A stretch of 64,000 nucleotides of DNA from DATKYQ01 sp035528415 (GTDB lineage Bacteria; Myxococcota; B64-G9). How positions within the stretch are numbered: the stretch's first letter is position 1; each line of letters begins with the position of its first letter. The position numbers were made by a program, and so were the translations under genes. Shown here in pieces: positions 35,117 to 44,499 of this stretch. The notes below the pieces were generated by a model. It was not told the DNA's origin, searched no databases, and saw only the letters and a list, made by a program, of their open reading frames with translations. The stretch covers positions 57,162 to 121,161 of the forward strand of contig DATKYQ010000035.1 in NCBI GenBank assembly GCA_035528415.1. The letters are read 5' to 3'.

Positions 35117-35923
35117 ATGGACGACATGCGAGGGAAACGGGTGCTGGTCACAGGCGCCGCCAAGGGCATCGGGTTATGTATCGCGCAGGAGTTCGCACGG
35201 GCGGGCAGTCAGCTTATCTTGACCGATATCGATGCCGAGGCGCTGGCTGGTGTGGCAGAGGAGATCGGCAAGACGGCTGTGGTTCACTCGCGGGTAGTAG
35301 ACGTGTCCAACCGCCAAGCTGTCTTTGAGTTGGCCGCATGGGTGCTTTCCGATATCGGTAAGTTGGACATCCTGGTCAACAACGCCGGCATAGGCTATCA
35401 CGGCGAGTTGGCGGAGACCTCAATCGAGACATGGCGCCGGTTGATCGACATCAACCTGATGGGTCCACTGCATCATATCTACGCCTTCCTGCCCTCGATG
35501 ATTGAGCGGCGCTGTGGTCAAATCGTGAACGTATCTTCCGGCCAGGCCTTCTTTCGGCTGCCCACCTGGGGCGCCTACGCCGCTATTAAGACCGCGCTGG
35601 GGGCGATGTCGGAGATTCTGCACTTCGAGCTGCGCAAGCATCGCATCCATGTGACGACTGTCTATCCTTTCATGGTCAATACCGGCTTCTACGACACTGT
35701 CGAGGCCAAGACCTTCGGCGCGCGAATGTCGATGAAGCTGCTGCCCTACTATTCGTCAACCCCCGAGAAGGTCGGGCGAATCATCTTCGAGGCCGCCAGG
35801 CGCAAACGCAAGGTAGAGAAGGTCAGTATCATCAACGACATCGGCTACTACGCACGTATCGTCCCTTTCGCCAGCAGCATAATAGCCCGCGCAAGCAATT
35901 TCTTCCTTGCCAGCCACGGCTAG
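35117..35923 (+). CDS. Short-chain dehydrogenase/reductase
   Basis: A 268-aa classical SDR with 'TGAAKGIG' (12-19), 'NNAGIG' (88-93), Ser140/141 and the catalytic 'YxxxK' pair Tyr154-Lys158. The C-terminal extension is basic and hydrophobic ('RIVPFASSIIARAS'), as in SDRs close to retinol or 17-beta-hydroxysteroid dehydrogenases that contact membranes. The reaction is NAD(P)-dependent oxidoreduction of an unknown substrate. AGGAG is before the ATG. The GDPD gene follows after 6 bp. Confidence 0.83.
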   Translation: MDDMRGKRVLVTGAAKGIGLCIAQEFARAGSQLILTDIDAEALAGVAEEIGKTAVVHSRVVDVSNRQAVFELAAWVLSDIGKLDILVNNAGIGYHGELAETSIETWRRLIDINLMGPLHHIYAFLPSMIERRCGQIVNVSSGQAFFRLPTWGAYAAIKTALGAMSEILHFELRKHRIHVTTVYPFMVNTGFYDTVEAKTFGARMSMKLLPYYSSTPEKVGRIIFEAARRKRKVEKVSIINDIGYYARIVPFASSIIARASNFFLASHG

Positions 35924-35929
35924 CGCAAT

Positions 35930-36817
35930 ATGAGAAATATACTCTTTACCTTGACGCTTGGGGCCTTGGCGGCGGCCTGCGGATCCGGCGGCGGCCAACA
36001 AAAAACTCTGAGCGCCTACGAGTGCCTGGTCACTCATGACTGCCCCCGCCTGATGGTGGCCGCGCACCGGGGCTATCATCTCGAGCACCCGGAAAATTCG
36101 CTTACGGCCATTCGCGCCGCGGCCGAGATCGGCGCGGATTTCTCCGAACTCGACGTCCGCCATACCTCCGATGAAGTGCTGGTGCTGATGCACGACTCGG
36201 ACGTCGACCGCACCACCGACGGCAGCGGCAAGGTCGATACGCTGACCTGGTCCCAGATCCAAACGCTGCTCCTCGACGACGGCGACCCGGGCGATCCCGA
36301 TGATTCGCGGGTGCCTCTCTTTTCGGATGCGCTGGCGCTGGCGAAGTCGCTGGACATCATGCTCTACGTCGATCAGAAGACCGATCGCACGGATCTTGTT
36401 CTGGCGGCCATTCAGGCCGGGTCGTACCAGCAGGTAGCCCTGGTGCGCGACGACTTGGGCAAGATCGCGCCAATGTTCGCCGCGGACGACAGCCTGCTGG
36501 TCATGCCCCCCATCGAATCACAAGACGAGCTGCAGGCTGCGCTTGCCGAGCTGCCCGCCCTGAAGATCGTCGAGATCGGCAGTCCCGCCCCCGAGCCAGA
36601 TCTGACCGCGGCCATTCACGCCGCCGGGCTCAAGGCCCAGCAGGACGTGCTGGCGCTGGGGGACATCCTGTCCCTGGTGGGCGATTACACCGAATGGGGA
36701 AAATTCGTTAGTGCCGGAGTCGACCTGCCGCAGACCGACTATCCCAACCTGCTAATTCCGGCCATCAAGGAGTACGAGGAAACCGGCATATTTCCAGACA
36801 AGGCTCCCCAGCCCTGA
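35930..36817 (+). CDS. Glycerophosphodiester phosphodiesterase lipoprotein
   Basis: A 295-aa lipoprotein (Cys17) with the GDPD TIM barrel: 'AAHRGY' (His46-Arg47), 'ELDVRHTSDEVLVLMHD' (Glu73, Asp75, His88), and a 'TDYPNLL' C-terminus. It hydrolyses glycerophosphodiesters to sn-glycerol-3-phosphate and an alcohol outside the inner membrane. No ribosome site is seen 6 nt after the SDR stop, so it may depend on coupling. Confidence 0.83.
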   Translation: MRNILFTLTLGALAAACGSGGGQQKTLSAYECLVTHDCPRLMVAAHRGYHLEHPENSLTAIRAAAEIGADFSELDVRHTSDEVLVLMHDSDVDRTTDGSGKVDTLTWSQIQTLLLDDGDPGDPDDSRVPLFSDALALAKSLDIMLYVDQKTDRTDLVLAAIQAGSYQQVALVRDDLGKIAPMFAADDSLLVMPPIESQDELQAALAELPALKIVEIGSPAPEPDLTAAIHAAGLKAQQDVLALGDILSLVGDYTEWGKFVSAGVDLPQTDYPNLLIPAIKEYEETGIFPDKAPQP

Positions 36818-36920
36818 CGCCAAGCACAAATAATATTTTGCGCGCTCTGGCTTGTATTGTTACCATGGATAGAACCGTTTCTATTGGTGCCGTGCTTGGC
36901 CGGTTGAGTGGAGGGTTTCC

Positions 36921-37775
36921 ATGCAAAGACTCTTTTTCGCTTTTGTTTTTTGTGGGTTCATCGTTAGCCTGTCCTTGGACACCAGGGCCGAATCACCCGC
37001 GGCCGGCCAGAAAATCAAAGCGGCCACCAGCGCCTACGCCGAACTCGATTTTGAAAAAGCACTCAGCCTGATTCAACAGGCAAAGCAAGAAGAGGGCAAC
37101 TCCCGCGATCAACTCCTGCGTATTTACCACATCGATGGGCTGTGCCAGGGAGCCCTGGGACACTACGACCTGGCGCTCTCGGCTTTTCTCAAGCTGCTCG
37201 CGCTGAATCCTGCCTTTCGCCTGAGCGCGGATGTCTCGCCCCGCGTGCGAAAACCTTTCGAGGATCTACTGAAACAGGACTTGCCGCGGCTCGAGGTACG
37301 CTCCATTCCGCCCGCCGGCGCCTGGAAGGGAGAGCCCGTCGGCCTGACTTTCGAGGTCGTCGCCGACCCGGCCAAGATGATGCGCTCGATAAGAATCTGG
37401 TACAAGACAGGTAAGCAGCAAAAATACAAATCGATCAGGGCACCCCTCAAGGATAAGGGTCGCCACATGGTCAACCTGTCCGCGCCGTCATTCACGGGAA
37501 CCAAGGGCACGTTGAGCTGGTATGCCCTGGCCGAGGGAGAACACTTTTCCGAGTTGCGTCAGTTCGGCGATGTCCTGCATCCGGCCAAGCTGGATATCAT
37601 CGACCGGGCCGAGCAAGAAGTCGCTACATCAAGGCCCTGGTACAAGCGCTGGTGGGTCTGGACGATAGTCGGCGGCTTGGCTGTGGCCGGAGCCACCACG
37701 GCCGCCGTACTGGCGACCAGGCCGGCGAACGGAGGACCTTTCGATTTCGCCGTCGACTTTTCCACTACTCCCTAA
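36921..37775 (+). CDS. Exported TPR-like protein with C-terminal membrane anchor, partner of the kinase gene
   Basis: A 284-aa protein with a signal peptide, an N-terminal helical repeat region ('ALSLIQQAKQE', 'GALGHYDLALSAFLKLLALNP', TPR-like), a beta domain ('FEVVADPAKMMRSIRIWYKTG') and a C-terminal membrane helix ('WVWTIVGGLAVAGATTAAVL'). This layout is common in myxobacteria next to Ser/Thr kinases. It ends 25 bp before the kinase ATG, so co-transcription is likely. GGAGG is before the ATG. Confidence 0.65.
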   Translation: MQRLFFAFVFCGFIVSLSLDTRAESPAAGQKIKAATSAYAELDFEKALSLIQQAKQEEGNSRDQLLRIYHIDGLCQGALGHYDLALSAFLKLLALNPAFRLSADVSPRVRKPFEDLLKQDLPRLEVRSIPPAGAWKGEPVGLTFEVVADPAKMMRSIRIWYKTGKQQKYKSIRAPLKDKGRHMVNLSAPSFTGTKGTLSWYALAEGEHFSELRQFGDVLHPAKLDIIDRAEQEVATSRPWYKRWWVWTIVGGLAVAGATTAAVLATRPANGGPFDFAVDFSTTP

Positions 37776-37787
37776 AGGGGTCCAGGA

Positions 37788-37800
37788 GAGCCAAAGGCTC
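37788..37800 (+). promoter_or_regulatory. Hairpin between ribosome site and ATG of the kinase gene
   Basis: GAGCC-AAA-GGCTC, five perfect pairs, begins in the AGGAG (37784-37788) and ends at the base before the ATG (37801). It could hide the ribosome site or set the spacing. Confidence 0.35.
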
Positions 37801-39447
37801 ATGGCGGGCGATAGTAGCAGGCAGTTCGGAAAGTACCACCTGATCGCCCACCTGGCCACCGGGGGCATGGCCGATATCTATCTGGCGTCGCACAAGAGCA
37901 TCGGCGGGTTCGAGAAGCTGCTGGTCATCAAGCGAATCCTCCCCAACCTGGCGAATGACAAGCGTTTCGTCGAGATGTTTCTCGACGAGGCTCGTATCGC
38001 GGCGCAGCTCAACCATCCCAATGTAATTCAGATCTTCGACCTGGGGCAGATCAAGGGGTGTTTCTTCATCGCCATGGAGTACCTCTCCGGAGAAAGCCTC
38101 TCGATGATCATCAAGAGCTGCCGGAAACAGAAGCAGCCTTTTCCGAATCACGTTGCTGCCGGCATTGTCATGCAAGCGGCCGAGGGACTGTACCACGCCC
38201 ACACCATGACCGCGAGCGACGGCAGTCCGCTGTGTATCGTGCACCGTGACATCAGCCCGCAGAACATTTTCGTCCAGTACGACGGCGGAGTTAAGGTGGT
38301 CGACTTCGGCATCGCCAAGGCGGCTGACCGCAGTACGCGCACGCGCACCGGAACGCTGAAGGGCAAGTACGCCTACATGTCTCCAGAGCAGGTCGAGGGA
38401 AAGGAACTGGACGCACGCTCCGACGTGTTCGCACTGGGCATAGTGCTCTGGGAGTCCCTGGTGGGTCGCAAGCTGTACAAGCAGGAAAACGACCTGGAGT
38501 TGCTCAAGGCCGTGGTCGACCAGGATGCTCCCTCGCCGCAGCTTGTCAACCCACGCGTATCTCAGCCGCTGGCGCAGATAGCCATCAGGGCTCTCGCCAG
38601 GCGCCTGGATGATCGCTATCAGTCGGCGGCCGAACTGCGCAATGCGCTCTCCGCCTATCTCAAGACCGTCAAAGAAGACGCCGACACCATGGCTATCGGG
38701 CGCTTCATGCAGGATCTTTTCAGCGATCGTATTGCCAACAAGCGCGCCATCATCGAGGGCGCCCGGGCGCTTGAACGCGACCTGGGAGACACCATCTTCG
38801 GCGATCTTAACAGCTACGTCTCGGACACCGACGTCTCGGTGCCCCGCTCAGACAGTATGCCCGGGGCATCCGCTGTCATGCCGGGCCGTAAGAGATTTTT
38901 GATCCGGGCGACGATCTTAGTGTTGCTCTTCATCACAGGCGGCCTGTCTGGCCTGTATTTATTGTCGGGCAAGGATCTTGAATCTCATGCAAGTAAGGCG
39001 CCGGTTTTCGTGGTCCCGGTGGCGGACGCCGGGATTGTCTCCGGGCAGGATCCGCAGCCGGATCCTTCGACGTTCGACGGAGGAATCGCTCAGACGGACG
39101 CCGGGCAATCCGTGGTCAAGACCAGCACTATCAAGCGGCACAGACCGCTCAAGAGAAGGAAGGTCAAGAGGGTAGCAAGTGTAAAACCGGCCTCCCACAA
39201 GGCGCCGAGCCATGATCGTCCGACGGCATCCAAGGTCCCCCCGGGCAAACTCCGCCTAGTGACCACGCCGTGGTCGAACGTCTACTACCGCGGCAAGAAA
39301 CTAGGCCAGACCCCCTTGATCGACACAGAACTCCCCTCCGGACCGGTCAAGCTGCGAGTTGTCAACAAAGAGGCCGGCATCGACCGGGTCATCGTTGTAA
39401 ATATCAAGCCGGGCCAGAGAAACACCTACCGTCGAAGTTTGTACTGA
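37801..39447 (+). CDS. Ser/Thr protein kinase with PEGA-like C-terminal domain
   Basis: A 548-aa Hanks-type kinase. The domain (10-290) has Lys44 ('VIKR'), 'HRDISPQN' (148-155) and 'DFG' (168-170), all catalytic residues present. One membrane helix follows at about 367-389, then a Lys/Pro-rich spacer, then a PEGA-like domain ('PWSNVYYRGKKLGQTPL', 'VVNIKPGQ'). It signals from the cell envelope into the cytoplasm. The 3' end overlaps the convergent GH92 gene by 22 bp. Confidence 0.88.
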   Translation: MAGDSSRQFGKYHLIAHLATGGMADIYLASHKSIGGFEKLLVIKRILPNLANDKRFVEMFLDEARIAAQLNHPNVIQIFDLGQIKGCFFIAMEYLSGESLSMIIKSCRKQKQPFPNHVAAGIVMQAAEGLYHAHTMTASDGSPLCIVHRDISPQNIFVQYDGGVKVVDFGIAKAADRSTRTRTGTLKGKYAYMSPEQVEGKELDARSDVFALGIVLWESLVGRKLYKQENDLELLKAVVDQDAPSPQLVNPRVSQPLAQIAIRALARRLDDRYQSAAELRNALSAYLKTVKEDADTMAIGRFMQDLFSDRIANKRAIIEGARALERDLGDTIFGDLNSYVSDTDVSVPRSDSMPGASAVMPGRKRFLIRATILVLLFITGGLSGLYLLSGKDLESHASKAPVFVVPVADAGIVSGQDPQPDPSTFDGGIAQTDAGQSVVKTSTIKRHRPLKRRKVKRVASVKPASHKAPSHDRPTASKVPPGKLRLVTTPWSNVYYRGKKLGQTPLIDTELPSGPVKLRVVNKEAGIDRVIVVNIKPGQRNTYRRSLY

Positions 39448-41741
39448 TCGCCAATCGTTTCCTGCATTTCTAGATCCAGTTCGCCGCCACTGATTATCTG
39501 TTCGTGCGACAACCTGGTATCCGTCAGCGCCTGCCCGTTGAGGCTCGCAGACTTTATGTACTTATTGGAATCGTCGCTGCCGGTTGCGCGGATGACGAAT
39601 TCCTTGCCCGGGTAGACGGCCGGGTCCAGCCGCAGGGTGATTTTCGTAAACCAGGGGCTCGAGATCTGGTAGGCGCCGTCGCCTGGGGCCAGCGGATACA
39701 GCCCCATGGCAGCAAAAACCAGCCAGGCGCTGGTGGCGCCGGAGTCGTCGTTGCCCGGCAGGCCGTCGGGCTTATCCGAGAATTCGTCTGCCAAGATCTG
39801 GCGCACCAGTTCCTGGGTCCGCCAGGGCTCACCGGCAAGATTGTATAGATACGGCACGTGAAAGCTGGGCTCGTTTGAAGGGTCGAACTGACCGTTTGTG
39901 AAAAACTCGTCGAGCCTGGTCAGAAAGGCGCCGTCTCCGCCAAGCAGATCGATCAGCCCGGGCACATCCTGGGGCACGAACCAGGTGTATATCCAGCTGG
40001 TCGCCTCGCAGAAGTCATTGGCGTCGGCGTCGTCAGTTGGATCGAACGGCATAACCCAACTTCCGTCCCGGTGGCGGCCCTGCATGAACGACGTCTGCGG
40101 GTTCCACTGCTTGCGGTAGTTCTGGGCTCTTTGTAAAAAGGCGTCCCGTTCGTCCGTCTTGCCCATCTGCTCGGCCACCTGGGCAATGCACCAGTCGTCG
40201 TAGGCGTACTCGAGCGTCATCGAGGCCGACTGGTGCGCGTCACACTCGTGCGAGATGTAGCCGTTTTCGAGATATTCAGGCGGGGTGCCCAGGTTGACGT
40301 AGCCACAAAGACCGTCCACCAACCTGTCCGGGTCTTCCTGGGTGGCGCTCTTTTCGATCGCCGCCCAGGCGAGATCACGATCGTAGTCGCGCAGATCCTT
40401 GGTGTAAGCGTCTGCGATAATCGACACGGCATGGTTTCCAATCATCACGCCCGAGTACCCTGTGGCGTGCCAAGTGCACTTGGGCAGCCAACCGCCCTGC
40501 TCGTATAGATGCAGGTATGAGGCGACCACGTCGCTCACCGTCCCGGGCTCGATCAGCGTCGCCAGCGGGCGCGAGGTGCGAAAGGTGTCCCAGGCGCACC
40601 AGTCGTCGGTGTAGAAATGGTGATCTTCCCAGTTGAACACCTCCCCTTCCCCGTCGGCGCCCGAGAAGAAATATCCTCCCGCTTCGGTGTAGTCGGCCGG
40701 CGCGAAGAGTGTGTGGTACAAGGCGGTATAGAAGATACGCCGTTGGGCGGGCGTGCCTCCCTCGACCTGAACGCGGTTCAGGCGACAGTTCCAGGCGTCT
40801 CTTGCCGCCTTGCGCACTTCGTCAAATGTACGCTCGCCGATCTCTTCTTCCAGGTTGCGCCTGGCTTGGGCGACGCCGACGAAAGAGATGCCAACGCGCA
40901 CCTCGATCGTCTCTCCCTCGCCAGTTGTAAACCCGGTAAAGGCGCCGATCCACGGCCCCGACTCGCTGTCCGCACCCTGGTTGACCACTGTCTCGCCCGG
41001 CTTGCCGCGCCAGGTGCCGTGGGATTCGAAGGCTTTGCTGAAAACGGCATGAAAATAGACCGTGCTGCCGCCGACCAGCTTGTCGTCGTGGCTGAGAAGC
41101 AGGTCAAGAAGCGGGTGGACATTGTAGACCCCGTAGCCTTCGAAAGTGTGGTCGTCGACCAACTCGATTTTCCCGCCCCGCGAGTCGCCGCGCGAGTGGC
41201 CGACGTCAATTAATACACGCGCGGAGTCCGAGCGCGGAAAAGAATAACGCTGAATGCCGGCGTGCGCCGTGGCGCTCAACTCGACCCGCACGCCGTAGTC
41301 ATCGAGCGTAACGGCGTAGTAACCCGGGCTGGCCTGTTCGCTGTCGTGCGAGATTGTCGAGGCATAGTCGGCGCTGGCCGTCTTCAGCGGGCCGGTGGCA
41401 GGCATGAGCAGGATCTGACTGTAGCCGTTTGCGCCTCCGCCGGGGCCCTGCAGATGGGTGTGGCTGAAGCCCTCGATCTTGTCGCTGCCGTACTCGTAGG
41501 AATCCACCGAGCCCGGTTCGACGACCGAGTCGGGGCTGAGCTTGACCATCCCGTGCGGCACCAACGCCCCGGGAACCACGTTTCCGGATCCCAATGTGCC
41601 GATCATGGGATCGACTTCCGCAGCGAGATCCTGGCCGGAGGGGCAAAATAACTTGCCCGCACCAGGGCCTTTATCGTGGCAGGCTCCCGCAAAGGCAGCC
41701 AGAGACGCACAAGCGGAGAGAACTACAAGGATTCGAAGCAA
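39426..41741 (-). CDS. GH92 alpha-mannosidase lipoprotein
   Basis: A 771-aa lipoprotein (lipobox 'AFAGAC') with the whole GH92 fold: an N-terminal beta-sandwich ('DPMIGTLGSGNVVPGALVP', 'GFSHTHLQGPGGG') and an (alpha/alpha)6 catalytic domain with 'YTDDWCAWDTFRT', 'ATSWIYTW', 'NEPSFHVPYLYN' and 'GNDDSGATSAW', the calcium-binding and catalytic signatures. It trims alpha-linked mannose from glycans, outside the cell. TTG 41741 with GGGAG 8 nt upstream is the best start; a GTG at 41822 is in frame. Confidence 0.85.
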   Translation of the reverse strand: MLRILVVLSACASLAAFAGACHDKGPGAGKLFCPSGQDLAAEVDPMIGTLGSGNVVPGALVPHGMVKLSPDSVVEPGSVDSYEYGSDKIEGFSHTHLQGPGGGANGYSQILLMPATGPLKTASADYASTISHDSEQASPGYYAVTLDDYGVRVELSATAHAGIQRYSFPRSDSARVLIDVGHSRGDSRGGKIELVDDHTFEGYGVYNVHPLLDLLLSHDDKLVGGSTVYFHAVFSKAFESHGTWRGKPGETVVNQGADSESGPWIGAFTGFTTGEGETIEVRVGISFVGVAQARRNLEEEIGERTFDEVRKAARDAWNCRLNRVQVEGGTPAQRRIFYTALYHTLFAPADYTEAGGYFFSGADGEGEVFNWEDHHFYTDDWCAWDTFRTSRPLATLIEPGTVSDVVASYLHLYEQGGWLPKCTWHATGYSGVMIGNHAVSIIADAYTKDLRDYDRDLAWAAIEKSATQEDPDRLVDGLCGYVNLGTPPEYLENGYISHECDAHQSASMTLEYAYDDWCIAQVAEQMGKTDERDAFLQRAQNYRKQWNPQTSFMQGRHRDGSWVMPFDPTDDADANDFCEATSWIYTWFVPQDVPGLIDLLGGDGAFLTRLDEFFTNGQFDPSNEPSFHVPYLYNLAGEPWRTQELVRQILADEFSDKPDGLPGNDDSGATSAWLVFAAMGLYPLAPGDGAYQISSPWFTKITLRLDPAVYPGKEFVIRATGSDDSNKYIKSASLNGQALTDTRLSHEQIISGGELDLEMQETIGDQYKLRR

Positions 41742-41815
41742 CTGTTTTCTCCCTACGGTTGAGAAATAATACCTGAAAATTGTACAGGTGACATAAATAT
41801 TTTTGATTCTTGGTC

Positions 41816-41821
41816 TTGACA
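41816..41821 (+). promoter_or_regulatory. -35-like element upstream of the complex I operon
   Basis: A perfect TTGACA 60 nt upstream of nuoA. The possible -10 (TTTTGT or TGTCTT) is weak. Confidence 0.3.
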
Positions 41822-41880
41822 CCGCGTTTCAGTTGTGTTTTGTCTTCGGCACTGTCAGAGTCGACCAGCGAGGAGACGGT

Positions 41881-42312
41881 ATGGCTTTCAATTTGGCGAC
41901 AATATTGGGCTTTCTCGCTGTCAGCGGCCTTGCCCTGTTCGTCTTTCTGCTGGTTGGCAAGCTGGTGCGCCCTTCAAAGCCCGAGGCGATCAAGGCAACC
42001 ACCTACGAATGCGGTGAAAAACCGTTCGGGCCGGCCTGGTTCAACTTTAATAATCGATTCTACGTCATCGCCCTGGTTTTCGTGATCTTCGACGTCGAGG
42101 TGGCATTGGTGGTTCCGGCGGTGGTCGTTTTTCGCAAGCTCGTCGCCGAAGGCCTCGGGATTCTGGCTTTTGTCGAAATTTTCCTGTTCCTCGCCATTCT
42201 GCTGGTGGCTCTGATCTACGTCTGGGCGCATGGCGACTTGAGTTGGGACAGGATCATCAAGCAACTGTCCACCAGCCAGCCTCCGGACGAACCGCGGGAA
42301 GGCGCCAAGTGA
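41881..42312 (+). CDS. nuoA: NADH-quinone oxidoreductase subunit A
   Basis: A 143-aa membrane protein with three helices and the conserved loop 'TYECGEKPFGPAWFNFNNRFY' after helix 1 (contacts the quinone site), then 'FDVEVALVVP'. GAGGAG 7 nt before the ATG. First gene of the operon; the stop overlaps nuoB by GTGA. Confidence 0.93.
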   Translation: MAFNLATILGFLAVSGLALFVFLLVGKLVRPSKPEAIKATTYECGEKPFGPAWFNFNNRFYVIALVFVIFDVEVALVVPAVVVFRKLVAEGLGILAFVEIFLFLAILLVALIYVWAHGDLSWDRIIKQLSTSQPPDEPREGAK

Positions 42313-42842
42313 CTCCGATCATCGAAAAAAGCCCAGATGGCGGCTACGCCATCGGCAGTGTCGACAAACTGCTGAACCTGGCCCGCAAGCACAGCCTGTG
42401 GTACCTGCTTTTCGGCACCGCCTGCTGCGCCATCGAACTGATGCAGACCGGCGGCCCACGCACCGACGCCGATCGCTTCGGCATGATGTTCCGCTCGACG
42501 CCGCGCCAGGCCGACGTGCTGTTGCTGGCCGGCACAATCACCTACAAGATGGCCAGCCGTATCCGCTTGCTTTACGACCAGATGCCCGAGCCCAAGTACG
42601 TCATTGCCATGGGCTCGTGCGCCAGCACGGGCGGGCTGTTCCAGAAAAGCTACAGCGTCGTCAAGGGCGGCGATCTCTTCCTGCCGGTGGACGTTTACAT
42701 TCCGGGCTGTCCCCCGCGTCCCGAATCGCTGGTCGAGGGCCTGATGCTGATCCAACACAAGATCGAAAAGGAGCCCTGGCTAAAAAAGGCCTGGGGCAAA
42801 CTTCCCGAGAAAATTGATCCTCGGCTGCCCAGGGAAAGTTGA
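42309..42842 (+). CDS. nuoB: NADH-quinone oxidoreductase subunit B
   Basis: A 177-aa protein that carries cluster N2, the last Fe-S centre before quinone. The ligands Cys39-Cys40 ('TACCAIELM'), Cys104 ('MGSCAST') and Cys134 ('PGCPPRPE') are all present. GTG start overlapping nuoA. Confidence 0.95.
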   Translation: MTPIIEKSPDGGYAIGSVDKLLNLARKHSLWYLLFGTACCAIELMQTGGPRTDADRFGMMFRSTPRQADVLLLAGTITYKMASRIRLLYDQMPEPKYVIAMGSCASTGGLFQKSYSVVKGGDLFLPVDVYIPGCPPRPESLVEGLMLIQHKIEKEPWLKKAWGKLPEKIDPRLPRES

Positions 42843-42844
42843 TC

Positions 42845-43369
42845 ATGAAACCCGCGGAAATCCAGGCCTACCTGCAGCAAAAACTCGACAAGCAGATCGA
42901 GTGGCACGAGGGTGAAAAGAACACCGGAGATCCCTGGGCGATCGTCGAACCCGACCTGTGGGTCGACGCCTGCCAACTGGCTCGCCACGACACCGAACTG
43001 GCTTTCGATTTTCTGCGCAACCTGACAGGCACTGACCGTCCGGACGACGGTAAGATCGAGGTGGTGGCCCACCTGTGGAGCTATGTCCGACGGCACGCCT
43101 TCGTGCTCAAGACGACCGTCGAGCGCGAGGCTCCCAAGCTTTCCAGCCTGGCCACGATTTGGCCGGCCGCCGTCTGGTACGAGCGTGAAATCTTTGACCT
43201 GCTGGGTGTCGAATTCAGCGGACACCCGGATCTGCGCCGGATCATGATGCCCGACGACTGGGTGGGCCACCCGCTACGTAAGGACTACACTGAGCAGGCC
43301 GACTACCGCGGCATTCCCACCAGCCGCCCGGGTTACGTTACGGCAATGCCGGAGAAGGTTGATGAGTGA
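42845..43369 (+). CDS. nuoC: NADH-quinone oxidoreductase subunit C
   Basis: A 174-aa peripheral-arm protein with the 30-kDa signature 'EREIFDLLGVEFSGHPDLRR' and 'DDWVGHPLRKDY'. ATG 42845 is preferred over the TTG at 42839. The 3' end overlaps nuoD by 8 bp. It is separate from nuoD, as in most bacteria outside enterics. Confidence 0.92.
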   Translation: MKPAEIQAYLQQKLDKQIEWHEGEKNTGDPWAIVEPDLWVDACQLARHDTELAFDFLRNLTGTDRPDDGKIEVVAHLWSYVRRHAFVLKTTVEREAPKLSSLATIWPAAVWYEREIFDLLGVEFSGHPDLRRIMMPDDWVGHPLRKDYTEQADYRGIPTSRPGYVTAMPEKVDE

Positions 43370-44495
43370 GCCGACACAAACCGGCGCGCAGCGTGAAGAG
43401 CTTGTCCTGAACATGGGGCCGCACCACCCGTCCACCCACGGAGTGCTGCGTTTCGTGGTGCACACCGACGGCGAGATTATGCGCAAGGCCGTTCCCGAGG
43501 TTGGTTACCTGCATCGCGGGCTAGAGAAACTTGCCGAGTCTCAGACCTACGCCGGCTATATGCCGTTTACCGATCGAATCAACTACCTGGAAGCGATGTT
43601 CACCGAGCAGGCCTACGCCATGGCGGTCGAGGCCTTGTTAGCAACCGAGATTCCCCCGCGGGCCGAGTTCCTGAGGGTAATCGCCTGTGAGTTGAACCGC
43701 ATCGCCAACCACCACATCACCCTGGGCTGTATTACCATGGACCTCGGGGCTTACACGCCTTTCGTCTACCTCTTGCGAGAGCGTGAGAGCATCAACGACT
43801 TGATCGAAGCCCTGTGCGGCAACCGCATCACGCACAACTACCTGCGCATCGGAGGTGTCGCCTACGACGTCGACAACATCTGGCTTGGGCAACTCGAGTC
43901 TTACCTGGATCACTTCGAGCCGATTATCAACGAATTCGAGGCGCTGATCGTCGGCAACGAGATTCTTATAAAACGCATGCAGGACATTGCGGTGATCAGC
44001 CGCCGGGACGCCGTGGCCTGGGGACTGACCGGCCCCAACCTGCGGGCCAGCGGACAAGATTGGGACGTGCGCCGCGACATCCCCTACGGCGCCTACCCGC
44101 AATTCGAGTTTGACGTCCCGGTCGGGCCGCTCGGTCGTGGCCAGGCCGGAGACTGTTACCAGCGCTTTTTAGTGCGGGTCGAGGAGATGCGTCAGAGTTG
44201 CCGCATCCTGCGCCAGTGCCTGGCCAAGCTTCCCGAGGGAGATATCAAGGCCAAGGTTCCAAAGATGATCAAGGCGCCCAAGGGCGAAAGCTACGCCTCG
44301 GTAGAAGGTGCCCGCGGCGAGATGGGCTGTTATCTGGTCTCGGACGGCGGCAAGAACCCCTATCGGGTCAAGTGGCGCACCGGGTCCTTCTCCGCCATGA
44401 GCATCATCGAACACACAAGTCCGGGGTTAATGATCGCCGACCTGGTCGCTTTAGTGGCCACCCTGGACGTAATCGCACCCGAATGTGACAGGTAG
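43362..44495 (+). CDS. nuoD: NADH-quinone oxidoreductase subunit D
   Basis: A 377-aa 49-kDa subunit, which lines the quinone site with NuoB: 'HHPSTHGVLR', 'GYLHRGLEKLAE', and the C-terminal 'APECDR'. A normal length for NuoD. The ribosome site is in the end of nuoC. Confidence 0.95.
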   Translation: MSEPTQTGAQREELVLNMGPHHPSTHGVLRFVVHTDGEIMRKAVPEVGYLHRGLEKLAESQTYAGYMPFTDRINYLEAMFTEQAYAMAVEALLATEIPPRAEFLRVIACELNRIANHHITLGCITMDLGAYTPFVYLLRERESINDLIEALCGNRITHNYLRIGGVAYDVDNIWLGQLESYLDHFEPIINEFEALIVGNEILIKRMQDIAVISRRDAVAWGLTGPNLRASGQDWDVRRDIPYGAYPQFEFDVPVGPLGRGQAGDCYQRFLVRVEEMRQSCRILRQCLAKLPEGDIKAKVPKMIKAPKGESYASVEGARGEMGCYLVSDGGKNPYRVKWRTGSFSAMSIIEHTSPGLMIADLVALVATLDVIAPECDR

Positions 44496-44499
44496 AACG

